A stretch of DNA of 64,000 bases from positions 19,593-83,592 of the forward strand of contig JAEDDG010000006.1 in assembly GCA_016293865.1 (NCBI GenBank), given 5' to 3'. The stretch comes from Oscillospiraceae bacterium (GTDB lineage Bacteria > Bacillota > Clostridia > Oscillospirales > Oscillospiraceae). This document shows positions 25,500 to 33,935 of this stretch, piece by piece (position 1 is the first letter of the stretch; the number at the start of each line of letters is the position of its first letter). The translations under genes and the position numbers were made by a program. A model generated the notes under the pieces. It had not been told where the DNA came from. It saw nothing but the letters and a program-made list of their open reading frames with translations, and did not search any database.

Positions 25500-26162
25500 T
25501 TAGCCAAAGTGCAGCTCCGCCACTTCTATGTCGAACCCGTCCGTCACAAGTTCTGGTAAATACTGAAGGCCCGGGGTACCATCAAAGGTATAGGCAATGT
25601 CGCCAATGATGTAATAGAAATGGCTGCCATTGAGCGCAAGATAAAGCGGCGTTTCCGGACTTGTGAGATGCGCGATACACGCAAGCGCTTGTCGATACGC
25701 GTCAGAGGCGTCTATATGCGGTTCACACACTTCGCCGCCAAGGGACGCCAGCTCCAGGAAATACTTGCATTTCCCGCTTTCTGCATCCACCAGCGGCACA
25801 AGAAACCGTCCTAAAAGTACGCCTTTCCCGTCCGGGTCAGAATATAGCTCTTCATGCTGGAACTTGGCGATAGCGGGACCGGGCGTAAGACCCTTATAAA
25901 AGCCGTACGGATCTTCCTGCAAGAACCACTCAACCGCGTTTTGAAAGTCTTCCGGCAGCGGATAGGTCGCCGCGTAAAGGGCTGCTGCAGGTGCATCCTC
26001 CAGTTCAAGCGCCTGGACGGTATACACGGGGTTTTTGGCTTTGGTGATACCTGTAGAATAGCCGTCCCCTTTCTCCTCGCTTTCCACCGCTTCAAACTGC
26101 CCACAGGCTGTCAGAAGAAGCAGGCACGCCGCGAGAAGGAGGATGCGGCTGATTTTATTCAC
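25500..26162 (-). CDS. Predicted lipoprotein of the duplicated-repeat cargo
   Basis: A 220-residue lipoprotein: signal peptide MNKISRILLLAACLLLLTAC with the lipobox LTAC and Cys at residue 20. The mature part is a single unrecognised domain with an alternating strand pattern (GVLLGRFLVPLVDAESGKCK, YFLELASLGGEVCEP), ending in VAELHFG. It should sit on the outer face of the cell membrane. It follows the secreted papain-like peptidase gene by 24 bases and is followed by a terminator, so the two form a two-gene unit within the segment framed by the 454-bp repeats. It could be an inhibitor or anchor of that peptidase, by position only. Confidence 0.75.
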   Translation of the reverse strand: MNKISRILLLAACLLLLTACGQFEAVESEEKGDGYSTGITKAKNPVYTVQALELEDAPAAALYAATYPLPEDFQNAVEWFLQEDPYGFYKGLTPGPAIAKFQHEELYSDPDGKGVLLGRFLVPLVDAESGKCKYFLELASLGGEVCEPHIDASDAYRQALACIAHLTSPETPLYLALNGSHFYYIIGDIAYTFDGTPGLQYLPELVTDGFDIEVAELHFG

Positions 26163-26186
26163 ATGATCACACCCCTCTCACAAAAA

Positions 26187-27206
26187 TCAGTATACTGATG
26201 CATACCATGTGGTATAAGTAAGGGATCCGCCATTGTAGTAAAAGCTTCCGCCGGTCGTACCGGTTCCATAGCGCAGCGAATTGTAGTTCGGGTCCCTGAA
26301 GCCATACGTTAATGACGTCCCACTCTTGGAGATGTATCTCAACACAATTGCATGCTTAACATTTCCATTTATCATACGGACAATGATTGGCTTATCATAG
26401 GTATCCATCTGCACATAAGCAGCTGTCGCATCCATTGCAGAAGACACATGGGTCGCAGTCATACCGCAATGACTATACGCCCGCGTATACCAAATATTCT
26501 CACCCGCTGGTGTCCCGCCATAAAGATTAACCAGCGCATTATAGGTATTCTTTGCGGTATAAGACACGCCCATGCGGTATTGGCAGATCATCGCGACACA
26601 AGCCGCCCAACAGATTCCTTTTCCGTTAACTGAGTCATTTGCTACATACGGAACATTCAGACCAACACTGAAATCCACATCTCTTGTGGTCACGTGCTTG
26701 GCTGCGGCGACATCGGCATTTTCGATTGCTGTTTCCTGCAACACCGGCGCGACACGGGGATATGCGGAAATGCTTCTATTGAGCAGGGCATCCGAATTTC
26801 CCGCCGTCAGCAGGGCATTGCCTGCCGCAGTCTGCAGGATGAGCATTTCACTCTCGGCCACCAGCGCCATAGGCGCGCCGCCGGAGAGCGCCGCTTCCAC
26901 GTCCGCATTGTCGTCAAAGCCAAAGTTCGAAGAATACTGACCGTTTATATAGGTCACGAACAGGTTCGCGATGTAATCCCCGTCATCTGTGACAAAATAA
27001 GTCCGGGCGTTGGAGTCGTTATGGCCGTGGACGACATAGCCTTGTGACACTGCAATTTCACCGTACACATTGTCATTTTCGAGGCTCAAATAATGCGGCA
27101 AAACACTCTGCACATACGCATCCATCGCACTTTCATTCAACACTGTGTCGGCTTCGCTGCCATCCGTGGCGCCGGCAAAGGGCACAGACATCAGCAGCAT
27201 GATCAC
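26187..27206 (-). CDS. Secreted papain-like (C39/C70-type) cysteine peptidase, signal peptide frameshifted
   Basis: A 339-residue frame. The C-terminal domain (about 180-339) is papain-like: GKGICWAACVAMICQYRMG with the catalytic Cys, GNVKHAIVLRYI with the His, and YGFRDPNYNSLRY with the Asp/Asn. This resembles staphopain/AvrRpt2-like C70 or C39-like enzymes. Residues 20-170 look like a propeptide. The start is odd: the ribosome site GGAAAGGAG and an ATG at 27244-27242 are in a different frame. In the peptidase frame the codons before 27206 read GLFSLVLCV, clearly the missing part of a signal peptide, just after a stop. One base appears lost near GAGGG, so export may be crippled unless GTG 27206 or ATG 27200 is used. 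Confidence 0.75.
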   Translation of the reverse strand: MIMLLMSVPFAGATDGSEADTVLNESAMDAYVQSVLPHYLSLENDNVYGEIAVSQGYVVHGHNDSNARTYFVTDDGDYIANLFVTYINGQYSSNFGFDDNADVEAALSGGAPMALVAESEMLILQTAAGNALLTAGNSDALLNRSISAYPRVAPVLQETAIENADVAAAKHVTTRDVDFSVGLNVPYVANDSVNGKGICWAACVAMICQYRMGVSYTAKNTYNALVNLYGGTPAGENIWYTRAYSHCGMTATHVSSAMDATAAYVQMDTYDKPIIVRMINGNVKHAIVLRYISKSGTSLTYGFRDPNYNSLRYGTGTTGGSFYYNGGSLTYTTWYASVY

Positions 27207-27429
27207 GCATAAAACCAGGCTGAAAAGCCCTCACATTTTTTCATTTCTTTCTCCTTTCCGTTCGTCATCCGTTTCTTTCCGCTTCCATGAGACTGCCGGA
27301 GAAAACATGGGAATCACCTTATTTTACACATACGCTTGCCCCCAAATTCAGTATAACATATTGTGCAATTTTATCAATATATATTCTGTATTTTAATTAT
27401 TTTTCTCCAATTTGACACTTTCCTAAATA
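27207..27429. other. Upstream region of the secreted peptidase
   Basis: Holds the broken signal-peptide start (27242-27244) and its ribosome site, then an AT-rich stretch up to the repeat copy. No further gene is visible. An A/T-rich area near 27380-27410 probably holds the promoter, but no boxes stand out. Confidence 0.35.
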
Positions 27430-27883
27430 AAAAACAGGCCCGGCAATATTTTGCCGGGCCTGTTTGAAAGCCGACTCAAACTCAGTGGATCTTTCTTGCG
27501 GTATAGGTGGTGTGCAGGAGCTCGTGAGCCTTGTGGCTGTTGGGCTCGCCCAGGTACTCGGCATAAATTGCCTTGACCTCGGGGTTCTCATGGCTCTTGC
27601 GCAGCGGCATGTTGGCATCTTCGCTGTAAAGGGCCTTTGCACGGTCAGCGCGCAGATCCGTGAAGTTGTGGACATAGCCGGGCTGATGAGGCTGACCGCC
27701 GCCGTTGACGCAGCCGCCGGGGCAGCACATGACTTCCACAAACTGATAATCCTTTTCGCCGGACTTGATCATATCCAGCAGCTTTGCAGCGTTGGCCAGG
27801 CCGGAAGTCACAGCGACCTTGACCTTGGTGCCGCCCAGGTCATACTCGGCTTCCTTGATGGCCTCCGTGCCGCGGACTTCCTT
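27430..27883. repeat. 454-bp direct repeat, copy 2 (within intact hndD)
   Basis: The partner of 24879-25332; here it is continuous with the complete hndD gene. The two copies frame 2097 bp of unique DNA. Confidence 0.92.
27432..27465 (-). terminator. Terminator of the hydrogenase operon
   Basis: Perfect 15-bp stem AAACAGGCCCGGCAA / TTGCCGGGCCTGTTT with loop TATT and a minus-strand T-run, 17 bases past the hndD stop. Confidence 0.88.
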
Positions 27884-29239
27884 GAAGTCAACAGACGGGC
27901 ACTCCTTGCCGGTGACCACTTCGTACACTGTACGCAGCGCAGCTTCCATAACGCCGCCAGTTGCACCGAAGATGTGGCCGGCGCCGGAGGCAATACCCAG
28001 GAAGGGATCGCACTCTTCATCCGGCAGATCGGTGAAGATGATGCCGGACTGCTTGATCATCTTGGCCAGCTCACGGGTGGTGATGGAAATATCGATGTCG
28101 GGCACGCCGTTTCTGCCGAGCTCGGGTCTTGCAGCCTCGAACTTCTTGGCGGTGCAGGGCATAATGGAAACGACAACCATATCAGCAGGATCGATGCCGG
28201 CCTTTTCCGCATAGTAGGACTTGGCCAGAGCGCCGAACATACCCTGGGGGCTCTTGCAGGAGGACAGGTTCTCGATCATATCGGGATAATAAGTCTCGCA
28301 GAACTTAACCCATCCGGGAGAGCAGGAGGTAATCATCGGCAGCTTTCCGCCGTTCTTCAGACGGCTGATCAGTTCGGTGCCTTCTTCCATAATGGTCACG
28401 TCGGCAGCGTTGTCAACGTCAAACACCTTGTCAAAGCCCAGGCGGCGCAGGGCGGCAATCATCTTGCCTTCCACATTGGTGCCGATGGGCATACCGAAGC
28501 TCTCGCCCAGCTGTGCGCGGACGGAGGGAGCCGGAGCCACGACCACATGCTTGGTGGGATCTGCAAGCGCTTTCCAGACCTTGTCCGTATCGTCGCGCTC
28601 GGTCAGAGCGCCGGTGGGACATACGCTGATGCACTGGCCGCAGTTGATGCAGGCCGTGTTGGCAAGCGGCATATCGAAGGCGCTGCCCACATGGGTGTCA
28701 TAACCGCGCTCGTTGGTGCCGATGACGCCGACAAACTGATTCTTCTGGCAGACGGCCACGCAGCGGCGGCAGAGAATGCACTTGGAGTTGTCACGGATCA
28801 GATGAATCGCAGAGTCATCGATATCCGGCTCACGGGTGCATGCGCCGTATTTCTTCTGGTCCACATCATACTCGCGGCAGAGGGTCTGCAGCTCGCAGTC
28901 CGTGGAACGGTTGCAGGACAGGCAGTCCATTCTGTGGTTGGAAAGCATCAGTTCCAGCGTACGCTTACGTGCCTGGCGGAGCTTGGGCGTGTTTGTCTGC
29001 ACTTCCATTCCGTCGCTGACAGGCTGCACACAGGCGGCAGCCCAGGCACGGGCAGGACGGCCGCGGCCGTCATTGGTGATTTCGCAAAGGCACATACGGC
29101 AGGCGCCGATGGCGTTAATGTCCTTCAGGTAGCACAGAGTGGGTATGCGGATACCAGCAGCCTGAGCAGCCTCCAGAACGGTAGAATTTTCGGGGACCTC
29201 AACGGTCACGCCGTTAATTGTAACTTTAACAGTACTCAA
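27482..29239 (-). CDS. hndD: NAD(P)-linked [FeFe] hydrogenase catalytic subunit
   Basis: A 585-residue hydrogenase subunit. Order of domains: 2Fe-2S ferredoxin fold (VKVTINGVTVEVPE, IGACRMCLCEI, about 1-80); His/Cys-ligated cluster region (HRMDCLSCNRSTDCELQTLC, about 95-120); two 4Fe-4S motifs (CILCRRCVAVC and CINCGQCISVCP); then the H-cluster domain with L1 TSCSPGW, L2 MPCTAKKFE and L3 EVMCCPGGCVNGGGQP. It interconverts protons and H2. With HndA-C it couples NAD(P)H, and perhaps ferredoxin by electron bifurcation, to hydrogen. L1 has the Ser variant of the usual TSCCP. The start TTG 29239 follows AAGGAG. Its 3' 401 bases are duplicated at 24931. Confidence 0.93.
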   Translation of the reverse strand: MSTVKVTINGVTVEVPENSTVLEAAQAAGIRIPTLCYLKDINAIGACRMCLCEITNDGRGRPARAWAAACVQPVSDGMEVQTNTPKLRQARKRTLELMLSNHRMDCLSCNRSTDCELQTLCREYDVDQKKYGACTREPDIDDSAIHLIRDNSKCILCRRCVAVCQKNQFVGVIGTNERGYDTHVGSAFDMPLANTACINCGQCISVCPTGALTERDDTDKVWKALADPTKHVVVAPAPSVRAQLGESFGMPIGTNVEGKMIAALRRLGFDKVFDVDNAADVTIMEEGTELISRLKNGGKLPMITSCSPGWVKFCETYYPDMIENLSSCKSPQGMFGALAKSYYAEKAGIDPADMVVVSIMPCTAKKFEAARPELGRNGVPDIDISITTRELAKMIKQSGIIFTDLPDEECDPFLGIASGAGHIFGATGGVMEAALRTVYEVVTGKECPSVDFKEVRGTEAIKEAEYDLGGTKVKVAVTSGLANAAKLLDMIKSGEKDYQFVEVMCCPGGCVNGGGQPHQPGYVHNFTDLRADRAKALYSEDANMPLRKSHENPEVKAIYAEYLGEPNSHKAHELLHTTYTARKIH

Positions 29240-29256
29240 TTCTTTCAGCTCCTTCC

Positions 29257-31071
29257 TTATCTCTTGGAAATCGCGCCAAACTTGCACTTTTCAACGCATG
29301 CGCCGCACTTGATGCACTTCTTGGCATCAATAATCATTGCGGGCAGCTTCTTACCGGGCGCAATATAATCAGTCTTGCTGATCGCGCCGGCGGGGCACTG
29401 TCTTGCGCACATGCCGCAGCCGATGCACTTGTCGCGGTCAATGACATAAGCGAGGAGCTTCTTGCAGACGCCGGCAGGACATTTCTTATCCACAACGTGT
29501 GCAATATACTCGTCACGGAAATACTTCATTGTAGACAGAACCGGGTTCGGGGCGGTCTGGCCCAGTGCGCACAGGGAGTTGGCCTTCAGATGGTAGCACA
29601 GCTCTTCCATCTCATCCAGCATTTCCAGCGTGCCGCGACCCTCTGTGATCTCGGTCAGCATCTCCAGCAGGCGCTTGGTGCCGATCCGGCAGGGCGTGCA
29701 CTTACCGCAGGACTCATCCACCGTGAACTCCAGGAAGAACTTTGCGATATCGACCATGCAGGTGTCCTCGTCCATGACGATCAGGCCGCCGGAACCCATC
29801 ATGGCGCCGATTGCAGTCAGGTTGTCATAGTCGATGGGCGTGTCGATCAGGGATGCCGGGATGCAGCCGCCGGAGGGGCCGCCTGTCTGCGCAGCCTTGA
29901 ACTTCTTGCCGTTGGGGATACCGCCGCCGATGTCTTCAATAATCTCGCGCAGCGTGGTGCCCATGGGGATTTCCACAAGGCCGGTATTGTTGATCTTACC
30001 GACAAGGCAGAAGACCTTGGTGCCCTTGGATTTCTCGGTACCCATGGATGCGAACCAGTCGGCGCCGTTGAGAATGATTCTCGGAATATTGGCGTAAGTC
30101 TCAACGTTGTTGAGGATGGTGGGCTTTGCAAACAGACCCTTGACAGCCGGGAACGGCGGACGGGGTCTGGGCTCGCCGCGGTGGCCTTCAATGGAGGTCA
30201 TCAGCGCGGTTTCCTCACCGCAGACAAACGCACCGGAACCAAGGCGCAGATCGATATCGAAATCGAAGCCTGTTCCGAAGATATCCTTGCCCAAAAAGCC
30301 CATTTCACGGGACTGCTGGATGGCGATCTGCAGTCTGTGAATTGCGATGGGATACTCGGCACGGACATATATGTAACCCTGATGTGCGCCGATGGCATAA
30401 CCGGCGATGGTCATTGCTTCCAGAACAACATGCGGGTCGCCTTCCAGAACGCTGCGGTCCATGAATGCGCCGGGGTCGCCTTCGTCGGCGTTGCAGCAGA
30501 CGTATTTCACAGGCGCGGGCGCGCTGGCGAATTTCCACTTCATGCCGGTGGGGAAGCCTGCGCCGCCGCGGCCGCGCAGTCCGGACTTCAGAATCGTATC
30601 GATCACTTCTTCGGGCTTCATGGTGGTGAGCACGCGGCCCAGCGCTTCATAGCCGTCCACAGCGATATACTCTTCAATCTTCTCCGGGTTGATCACACCG
30701 CAGTTACGCAGAGCGACACGGTGCTGCTTTGCATAAAAACGCGTATGATTGAGGTTTTTAATGGTATTGTCGTCCTGAATGGTTTCCTGGAAAAGAAGTC
30801 TTTTGACGATTCTGCCCTTGAGGATATGCTCGTCAATGATTTCCTTGCAGTCTTCGGGCGTCACACGGGAATAAAACGCGCCTTCGGGATAGACAATCAT
30901 GATCGGGCCCAGCGCACAGAGGCCGAAGCAGCCGGTCTTGACTACCTTAACTTCTTTATCAAGGCCCTTGGCCTTCAGTTCATCTTCAAGTGCCGTGATA
31001 ATCTCCGCGGAATGCGAGGAAGTACAGCCTGTACCGCCGCATACCAGGATATGAGATCTGACCATATCCAT
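29257..31071 (-). CDS. hndC: Hydrogenase NuoF-like flavoprotein subunit
   Basis: A 604-residue subunit. Residues 1-100 are a thioredoxin-like 2Fe-2S domain (ILVCGGTGCTSSHS ... KTGCFGLCALGP). The central NuoF domain binds NAD(P)H and FMN: GLRGRGGAGFPTGMKWKFA, CNADEGDPGAFMDR and FVCGEETALMTSIEG. A 4Fe-4S site follows (SCGKCTPCRIGTKRL). The C-terminus adds two ferredoxin clusters (CIGCGMCARQCP, CIKCGACVEKCKFGAI). It passes electrons between NAD(P)H and the catalytic subunit in a cytoplasmic complex. The gene lies 17 bases upstream of hndD and 15 downstream of hndB, all in one operon. Confidence 0.93.
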   Translation of the reverse strand: MDMVRSHILVCGGTGCTSSHSAEIITALEDELKAKGLDKEVKVVKTGCFGLCALGPIMIVYPEGAFYSRVTPEDCKEIIDEHILKGRIVKRLLFQETIQDDNTIKNLNHTRFYAKQHRVALRNCGVINPEKIEEYIAVDGYEALGRVLTTMKPEEVIDTILKSGLRGRGGAGFPTGMKWKFASAPAPVKYVCCNADEGDPGAFMDRSVLEGDPHVVLEAMTIAGYAIGAHQGYIYVRAEYPIAIHRLQIAIQQSREMGFLGKDIFGTGFDFDIDLRLGSGAFVCGEETALMTSIEGHRGEPRPRPPFPAVKGLFAKPTILNNVETYANIPRIILNGADWFASMGTEKSKGTKVFCLVGKINNTGLVEIPMGTTLREIIEDIGGGIPNGKKFKAAQTGGPSGGCIPASLIDTPIDYDNLTAIGAMMGSGGLIVMDEDTCMVDIAKFFLEFTVDESCGKCTPCRIGTKRLLEMLTEITEGRGTLEMLDEMEELCYHLKANSLCALGQTAPNPVLSTMKYFRDEYIAHVVDKKCPAGVCKKLLAYVIDRDKCIGCGMCARQCPAGAISKTDYIAPGKKLPAMIIDAKKCIKCGACVEKCKFGAISKR

Positions 31072-31086
31072 TCGCTTGTTCCTCCT

Positions 31087-31458
31087 TTACTGCTGCGCTG
31101 CGCCAATGGTGTACTCAGTGACGACCTGTCCGTTGACCAGATGATCCGTCACAACCTTGGCAGCTTTTTCCGGCGTCATTTTGACATATGTCACTTTCTC
31201 CTGGCCAGGTACATAGACCTCAACCACAGGCTCCAGCTTGCAGATACCGATGCAGCCGGTCTGCGTGACCATAACATGGCTCAGCTGACGCTTTTCAACT
31301 TCTTCCACGAATTTTGCAAGCACCGGACGCGCACCAGCTGCAATGCCGCAGGTCGCCATACCGACGACGACGCGGACATCATCAGCGGAGTCATGGCGCA
31401 GATTTACGCTGGCTTTCATTTTCTCTCTGAGCTCTGCCAATTCTGCAAGAGACTTCAT
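31087..31458 (-). CDS. hndB: Hydrogenase 2Fe-2S ferredoxin-like subunit
   Basis: A 123-residue thioredoxin-fold 2Fe-2S ferredoxin of the HndB/NuoE-like class. The cluster cysteines are in VVGMATCGIAAGARPV and TQTGCIGICKLEP. It probably relays electrons within the hydrogenase complex. Its start ATG 31458 has GGAGG upstream. It sits between hndA and hndC with short gaps, in the standard hndABCD order. Confidence 0.9.
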   Translation of the reverse strand: MKSLAELAELREKMKASVNLRHDSADDVRVVVGMATCGIAAGARPVLAKFVEEVEKRQLSHVMVTQTGCIGICKLEPVVEVYVPGQEKVTYVKMTPEKAAKVVTDHLVNGQVVTEYTIGAAQQ

Positions 31459-31500
31459 ATTACAAAACCTCCAAATCGTTTTTTCGCTTCAATGCGGGAT

Positions 31501-32001
31501 TCAGTCGTTGATATACTTGTCCAGGATTCCGTCCACATCCGCGGGGGCCAGACGTCCGTAAACTTCGCCGTTAATGGTCATAACGGGAGCAAGGCCGCAC
31601 GCGCCGATGCAGCGGGTTGCATCCAGAGAGAATTTGCCGTCAGGCGTAATGCTTCCGGCTTCAACGCCCAGCTTCCGGCTGATGCGTTCAACGATGTCGC
31701 CGGAACCTTTAACATAACATGCGGTACCGAGACATACAGCGATCTGGTAGCTTCCCTTGGGATTCAGAGTAAACTGTGCATAAAATGTTGCGACGCCGTA
31801 GACTTCTTCCAGAGGAACGCCCAGTCCCTCAGCGATCATTTTCATGACCTCGATGGGCAGATAGCCATAAAGCTCCTGTGCCTGCTGCAGCACAGGCATC
31901 AGCGCACCCTGCTGTTCCTTATGGGCAGCGATGATCTCTTTGAGCTGCTTTTCCTGTTCCGCCGTTCCCTTAAACTGGACGGCAGTCTTCCGTTTTGCCA
32001 C
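31501..32001 (-). CDS. hndA: Hydrogenase NuoE-like 2Fe-2S subunit
   Basis: A 166-residue NuoE/24-kDa family protein: helical N-terminus (LPIEVMKMIAEGLGVPLEEV, YGVATFYAQFTLNPKG) and thioredoxin-like 2Fe-2S domain with the four cysteines in CLGTACYVKGSG and DATRCIGACGLAP. It is the first gene of the hydrogenase operon. I start it at GTG 32001 because AAGGAGG lies eight bases upstream; the frame reaches back to 32031 without a ribosome site. It likely docks with the NuoF-like subunit to accept electrons. Confidence 0.9.
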   Translation of the reverse strand: MAKRKTAVQFKGTAEQEKQLKEIIAAHKEQQGALMPVLQQAQELYGYLPIEVMKMIAEGLGVPLEEVYGVATFYAQFTLNPKGSYQIAVCLGTACYVKGSGDIVERISRKLGVEAGSITPDGKFSLDATRCIGACGLAPVMTINGEVYGRLAPADVDGILDKYIND

Positions 32002-32159
32002 TAAAATAACCTCCTTAATATGAGAATGCAAAACAACGTGAATATGAATAAATGCATTGTCTGCATCAACTCACAAGTGAACAGGCTCTGCTGTCTGCTT
32101 TTGACCGCATCCTGAACACAAACGACAAAAAAAGACGCAAAGCAACAGTGTCCTGCAAA

Positions 32160-32187
32160 ATTATAACATATGCATTGAATTTTTCAA
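32160..32187 (-). promoter_or_regulatory. Promoter of the hndABCD operon
   Basis: Minus strand: TTGAAA (32187-32182), 16-bp spacer, TATAAT (32165-32160). It gives a leader of about 150 bases. No clear Rex operator is visible at the boxes. Confidence 0.65.
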
Positions 32188-32235
32188 ATACAATTTCTGC
32201 CGGATTTTCCGGCAAACATGTCCGTTTGGAGCAAT

Positions 32236-32790
32236 TTACAGCGGTGCCCCGCAGGCGGAAATATTCTCGTTGATGTAACCGGCAATATATGTAAGGACTT
32301 CCGGCGCTGAAAGCGGAATATCAGGACCCAGAATACTGCGGAATTCGCGGGTATCCATAATAAATCCCTTATCGTCCACTGTATATTCCAGCACAAAATC
32401 GATGTCCGGATTCGGGCCGATCAGAGACGTCATCGTTGAGGCAATGTCACCCAGCGGCATCCTGTCAATATGCCGCAGGCCGAAAACGGCCGTTACCGTC
32501 GTCCCCTCGCCCACCTTGCTTGCAATTTCAAAGCTCCCGCCGGTGAGTTCAGCCGCCATTTTGAAAAACGGCACGCCCAATCCGACTTTGCGCGTGGTGC
32601 GTGTGGTGTAGAATGGATCCGTCACTTTGGCCACCTGCTCCGGCGTCATGCCGCAGCCCGCATCAGAAATCCGGATCGTCAGCCGGTCGGCAGCCGTATC
32701 CGCCGCGATGGAGATCACGGTCACTTGCGAACCGGCCGTTACGGAGTTCTGCGCCACATCCAGAATATTCAGAGACAATTCCGGCATCAT
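32236..32790 (-). CDS. GHKL (histidine-kinase-type) ATPase domain protein
   Basis: A 184-residue protein with a stand-alone HATPase_c domain: N-box LNILDVAQNSVTAG (about 6-19), G1 ISDAGCGMTPEQV, G2-like KVGLGVPFFKMAAELTGG and GEGTTVTAVFGL. There is no histidine-phosphorylation or sensor domain. The last 70 residues (VLEYTVDDKGFIMDTREF) are unassigned. It lies directly upstream of the hydrogenase operon on the same strand and is divergent from a second ATPase of the anti-sigma type. Stand-alone ATPases of this kind accompany hydrogenase and iron-sulfur sensor genes in many Clostridia, so it probably belongs to the redox-sensing module. ATG 32790 follows GGAGGGG. Confidence 0.82.
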   Translation of the reverse strand: MMPELSLNILDVAQNSVTAGSQVTVISIAADTAADRLTIRISDAGCGMTPEQVAKVTDPFYTTRTTRKVGLGVPFFKMAAELTGGSFEIASKVGEGTTVTAVFGLRHIDRMPLGDIASTMTSLIGPNPDIDFVLEYTVDDKGFIMDTREFRSILGPDIPLSAPEVLTYIAGYINENISACGAPL

Positions 32791-32877
32791 GGGCAATTCC
32801 CCTCCTTCACGTCAGGCAGCCTGCTCAGGCCCGCGCATTTCTTCCGAACCTGCCGGGTATTCCGGCCGTTCATAGTT

Positions 32878-32906
32878 ATTATAGCATACCCTTATATCGA
32901 TTTCCA
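32878..32906 (-). promoter_or_regulatory. Promoter of the HATPase gene
   Basis: Minus strand: TGGAAA (32906-32901), 17-bp spacer, TATAAT (32883-32878). Confidence 0.55.
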
Positions 32907-33060
32907 TATATCCATATAAAAAATTCGTAAAAAGAGCGCATTTTATCTGCTGCCGGCTGCCGCCGGGACGGTCATACCGCCGCTTCAGGCGCTCGGTGGC
33001 GCGCACATGCCTATTCTCTGTGACATTCATATAAAATCTCCCGGCGGATTCATAATTTTC
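32907..33060. other. Divergent intergenic stretch
   Basis: Between the divergent promoters of the HATPase and the DRTGG gene. No gene or RNA is visible. Confidence 0.35.
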
Positions 33061-33089
33061 TTGTCATATTTGCCGCAGTTTGTTATATT
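33061..33089 (+). promoter_or_regulatory. Promoter of the redox-sensing operon
   Basis: TTGTCA (33061-33066), 17-bp spacer, TATATT (33084-33089), with a TG extended -10 (TGT just before TATATT). Confidence 0.7.
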
Positions 33090-33131
33090 AAAGTCATAGT
33101 TTAGTTCAATGGATCGGGAGGACGATTAATT

Positions 33132-33482
33132 ATGACAATTGCAAAAATTGCTGAACTCCTGAACGCGCAGGTTCACTGCGGTCAGGAAAGTCTCGGCCGC
33201 GACGTGCATTCCGGCTGCGGCTGCGACATGATGAGCGACGTGCTGGCCTATGTCAAGGATCAGGCTGTCATGCTGACCGGGCTGGTCAACCCCCAGGTCA
33301 TCCGCACCGCCGAGATGATGGACATTGTCTGCATCGTTTTTGTGCGCGGCAAGAAACCCACAGATGCGATGATCGATCTTGCCAACGAACGCTCTCTGAC
33401 GCTTCTGTCCACCAATTACCGCATGTTCTCTGCCTGCGGTATTCTATATGAGCACGGCTTATCAGACGGGGGGCAGATTTAA
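33132..33482 (+). CDS. DRTGG-domain protein
   Basis: A 116-residue protein consisting of one DRTGG-like domain: VHSGCGCDMMSDVLAYVKDQ, then VMLTGLVNPQVIRTAEMMDI and ALVLT-like core strands ending GILYEHGL. The domain is a small alpha/beta fold of unknown ligand, often found near hydrogenase or phosphotransacetylase genes. The gene opens the plus-strand operon behind GGGAGG. Its stop overlaps the next start by one base, so it is coupled to the anti-sigma-type ATPase. A second DRTGG protein occurs later in the same operon. Confidence 0.85.
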   Translation: MTIAKIAELLNAQVHCGQESLGRDVHSGCGCDMMSDVLAYVKDQAVMLTGLVNPQVIRTAEMMDIVCIVFVRGKKPTDAMIDLANERSLTLLSTNYRMFSACGILYEHGLSDGGQI

Positions 33483-33904
33483 TGCAGCCGCTGACGCTGA
33501 ATTTCCGTGTCACAACCGATGACTTCTCGCTGGCCGGCCAGGCGTCCAGCGCAGTGAAACACACGCTGAAGGATCTCGGCTTTGCAACGGACATCGTGCG
33601 GCGCACTGCCATTGCCATGTATGAGGCCGAAATCAATATGGTCATCCATGCAAACGGCGGAAACATTACCGTGACGATTACGCCGGAAGAAATCTGCGCC
33701 GTTTTTGCCGACATCGGTCCGGGCATTCCGGATATCCCCCTGGCCATGCAGGAAGGGTATTCCACCGCCACGGAAGACGTGCGCGATCTGGGCTTCGGCG
33801 CAGGCATGGGTCTTCCGAACATCAAAAAATTTACCGACGAGCTTGATATCCAGACAAAACTGGGCGTCGGTACCACAGTGACGATGAGGATATTTGTTAA
33901 ATAG
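33482..33904 (+). CDS. Anti-sigma-regulatory-factor-type ATPase (RsbW-like)
   Basis: A 140-residue GHKL ATPase like RsbW/SpoIIAB. The N-box is YEAEINMVIHANGG (about 49-62), followed by ADIGPGIPDIPLAMQ and LGFGAGMGLPNIKKFTD, then GVGTTVTMRI at the end. Such proteins bind and phosphorylate partner proteins. Here no anti-anti-sigma partner is encoded next door; the neighbours are DRTGG proteins and a hydrogenase-like iron-sulfur protein. The likely job is signal output of a redox sensor. It overlaps the DRTGG stop by one base and lies 31 bases ahead of the iron-sulfur gene. Confidence 0.86.
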   Translation: MQPLTLNFRVTTDDFSLAGQASSAVKHTLKDLGFATDIVRRTAIAMYEAEINMVIHANGGNITVTITPEEICAVFADIGPGIPDIPLAMQEGYSTATEDVRDLGFGAGMGLPNIKKFTDELDIQTKLGVGTTVTMRIFVK

Positions 33905-33935
33905 CGCCTGTTCAACGCGGAAAGGACTGAGGCTT

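Noticed and set aside
29497..32004. 835-codon plus-strand frame across hndA-hndC
   Set aside because: Antisense shadow of the hydrogenase subunits, which carry full iron-sulfur and NADH motifs on the other strand.
32002..32235. Search for a Rex operator at the hydrogenase promoter
   Set aside because: No TTGTTAA...TTAACAA-like dyad could be found near the -35 or -10 boxes.
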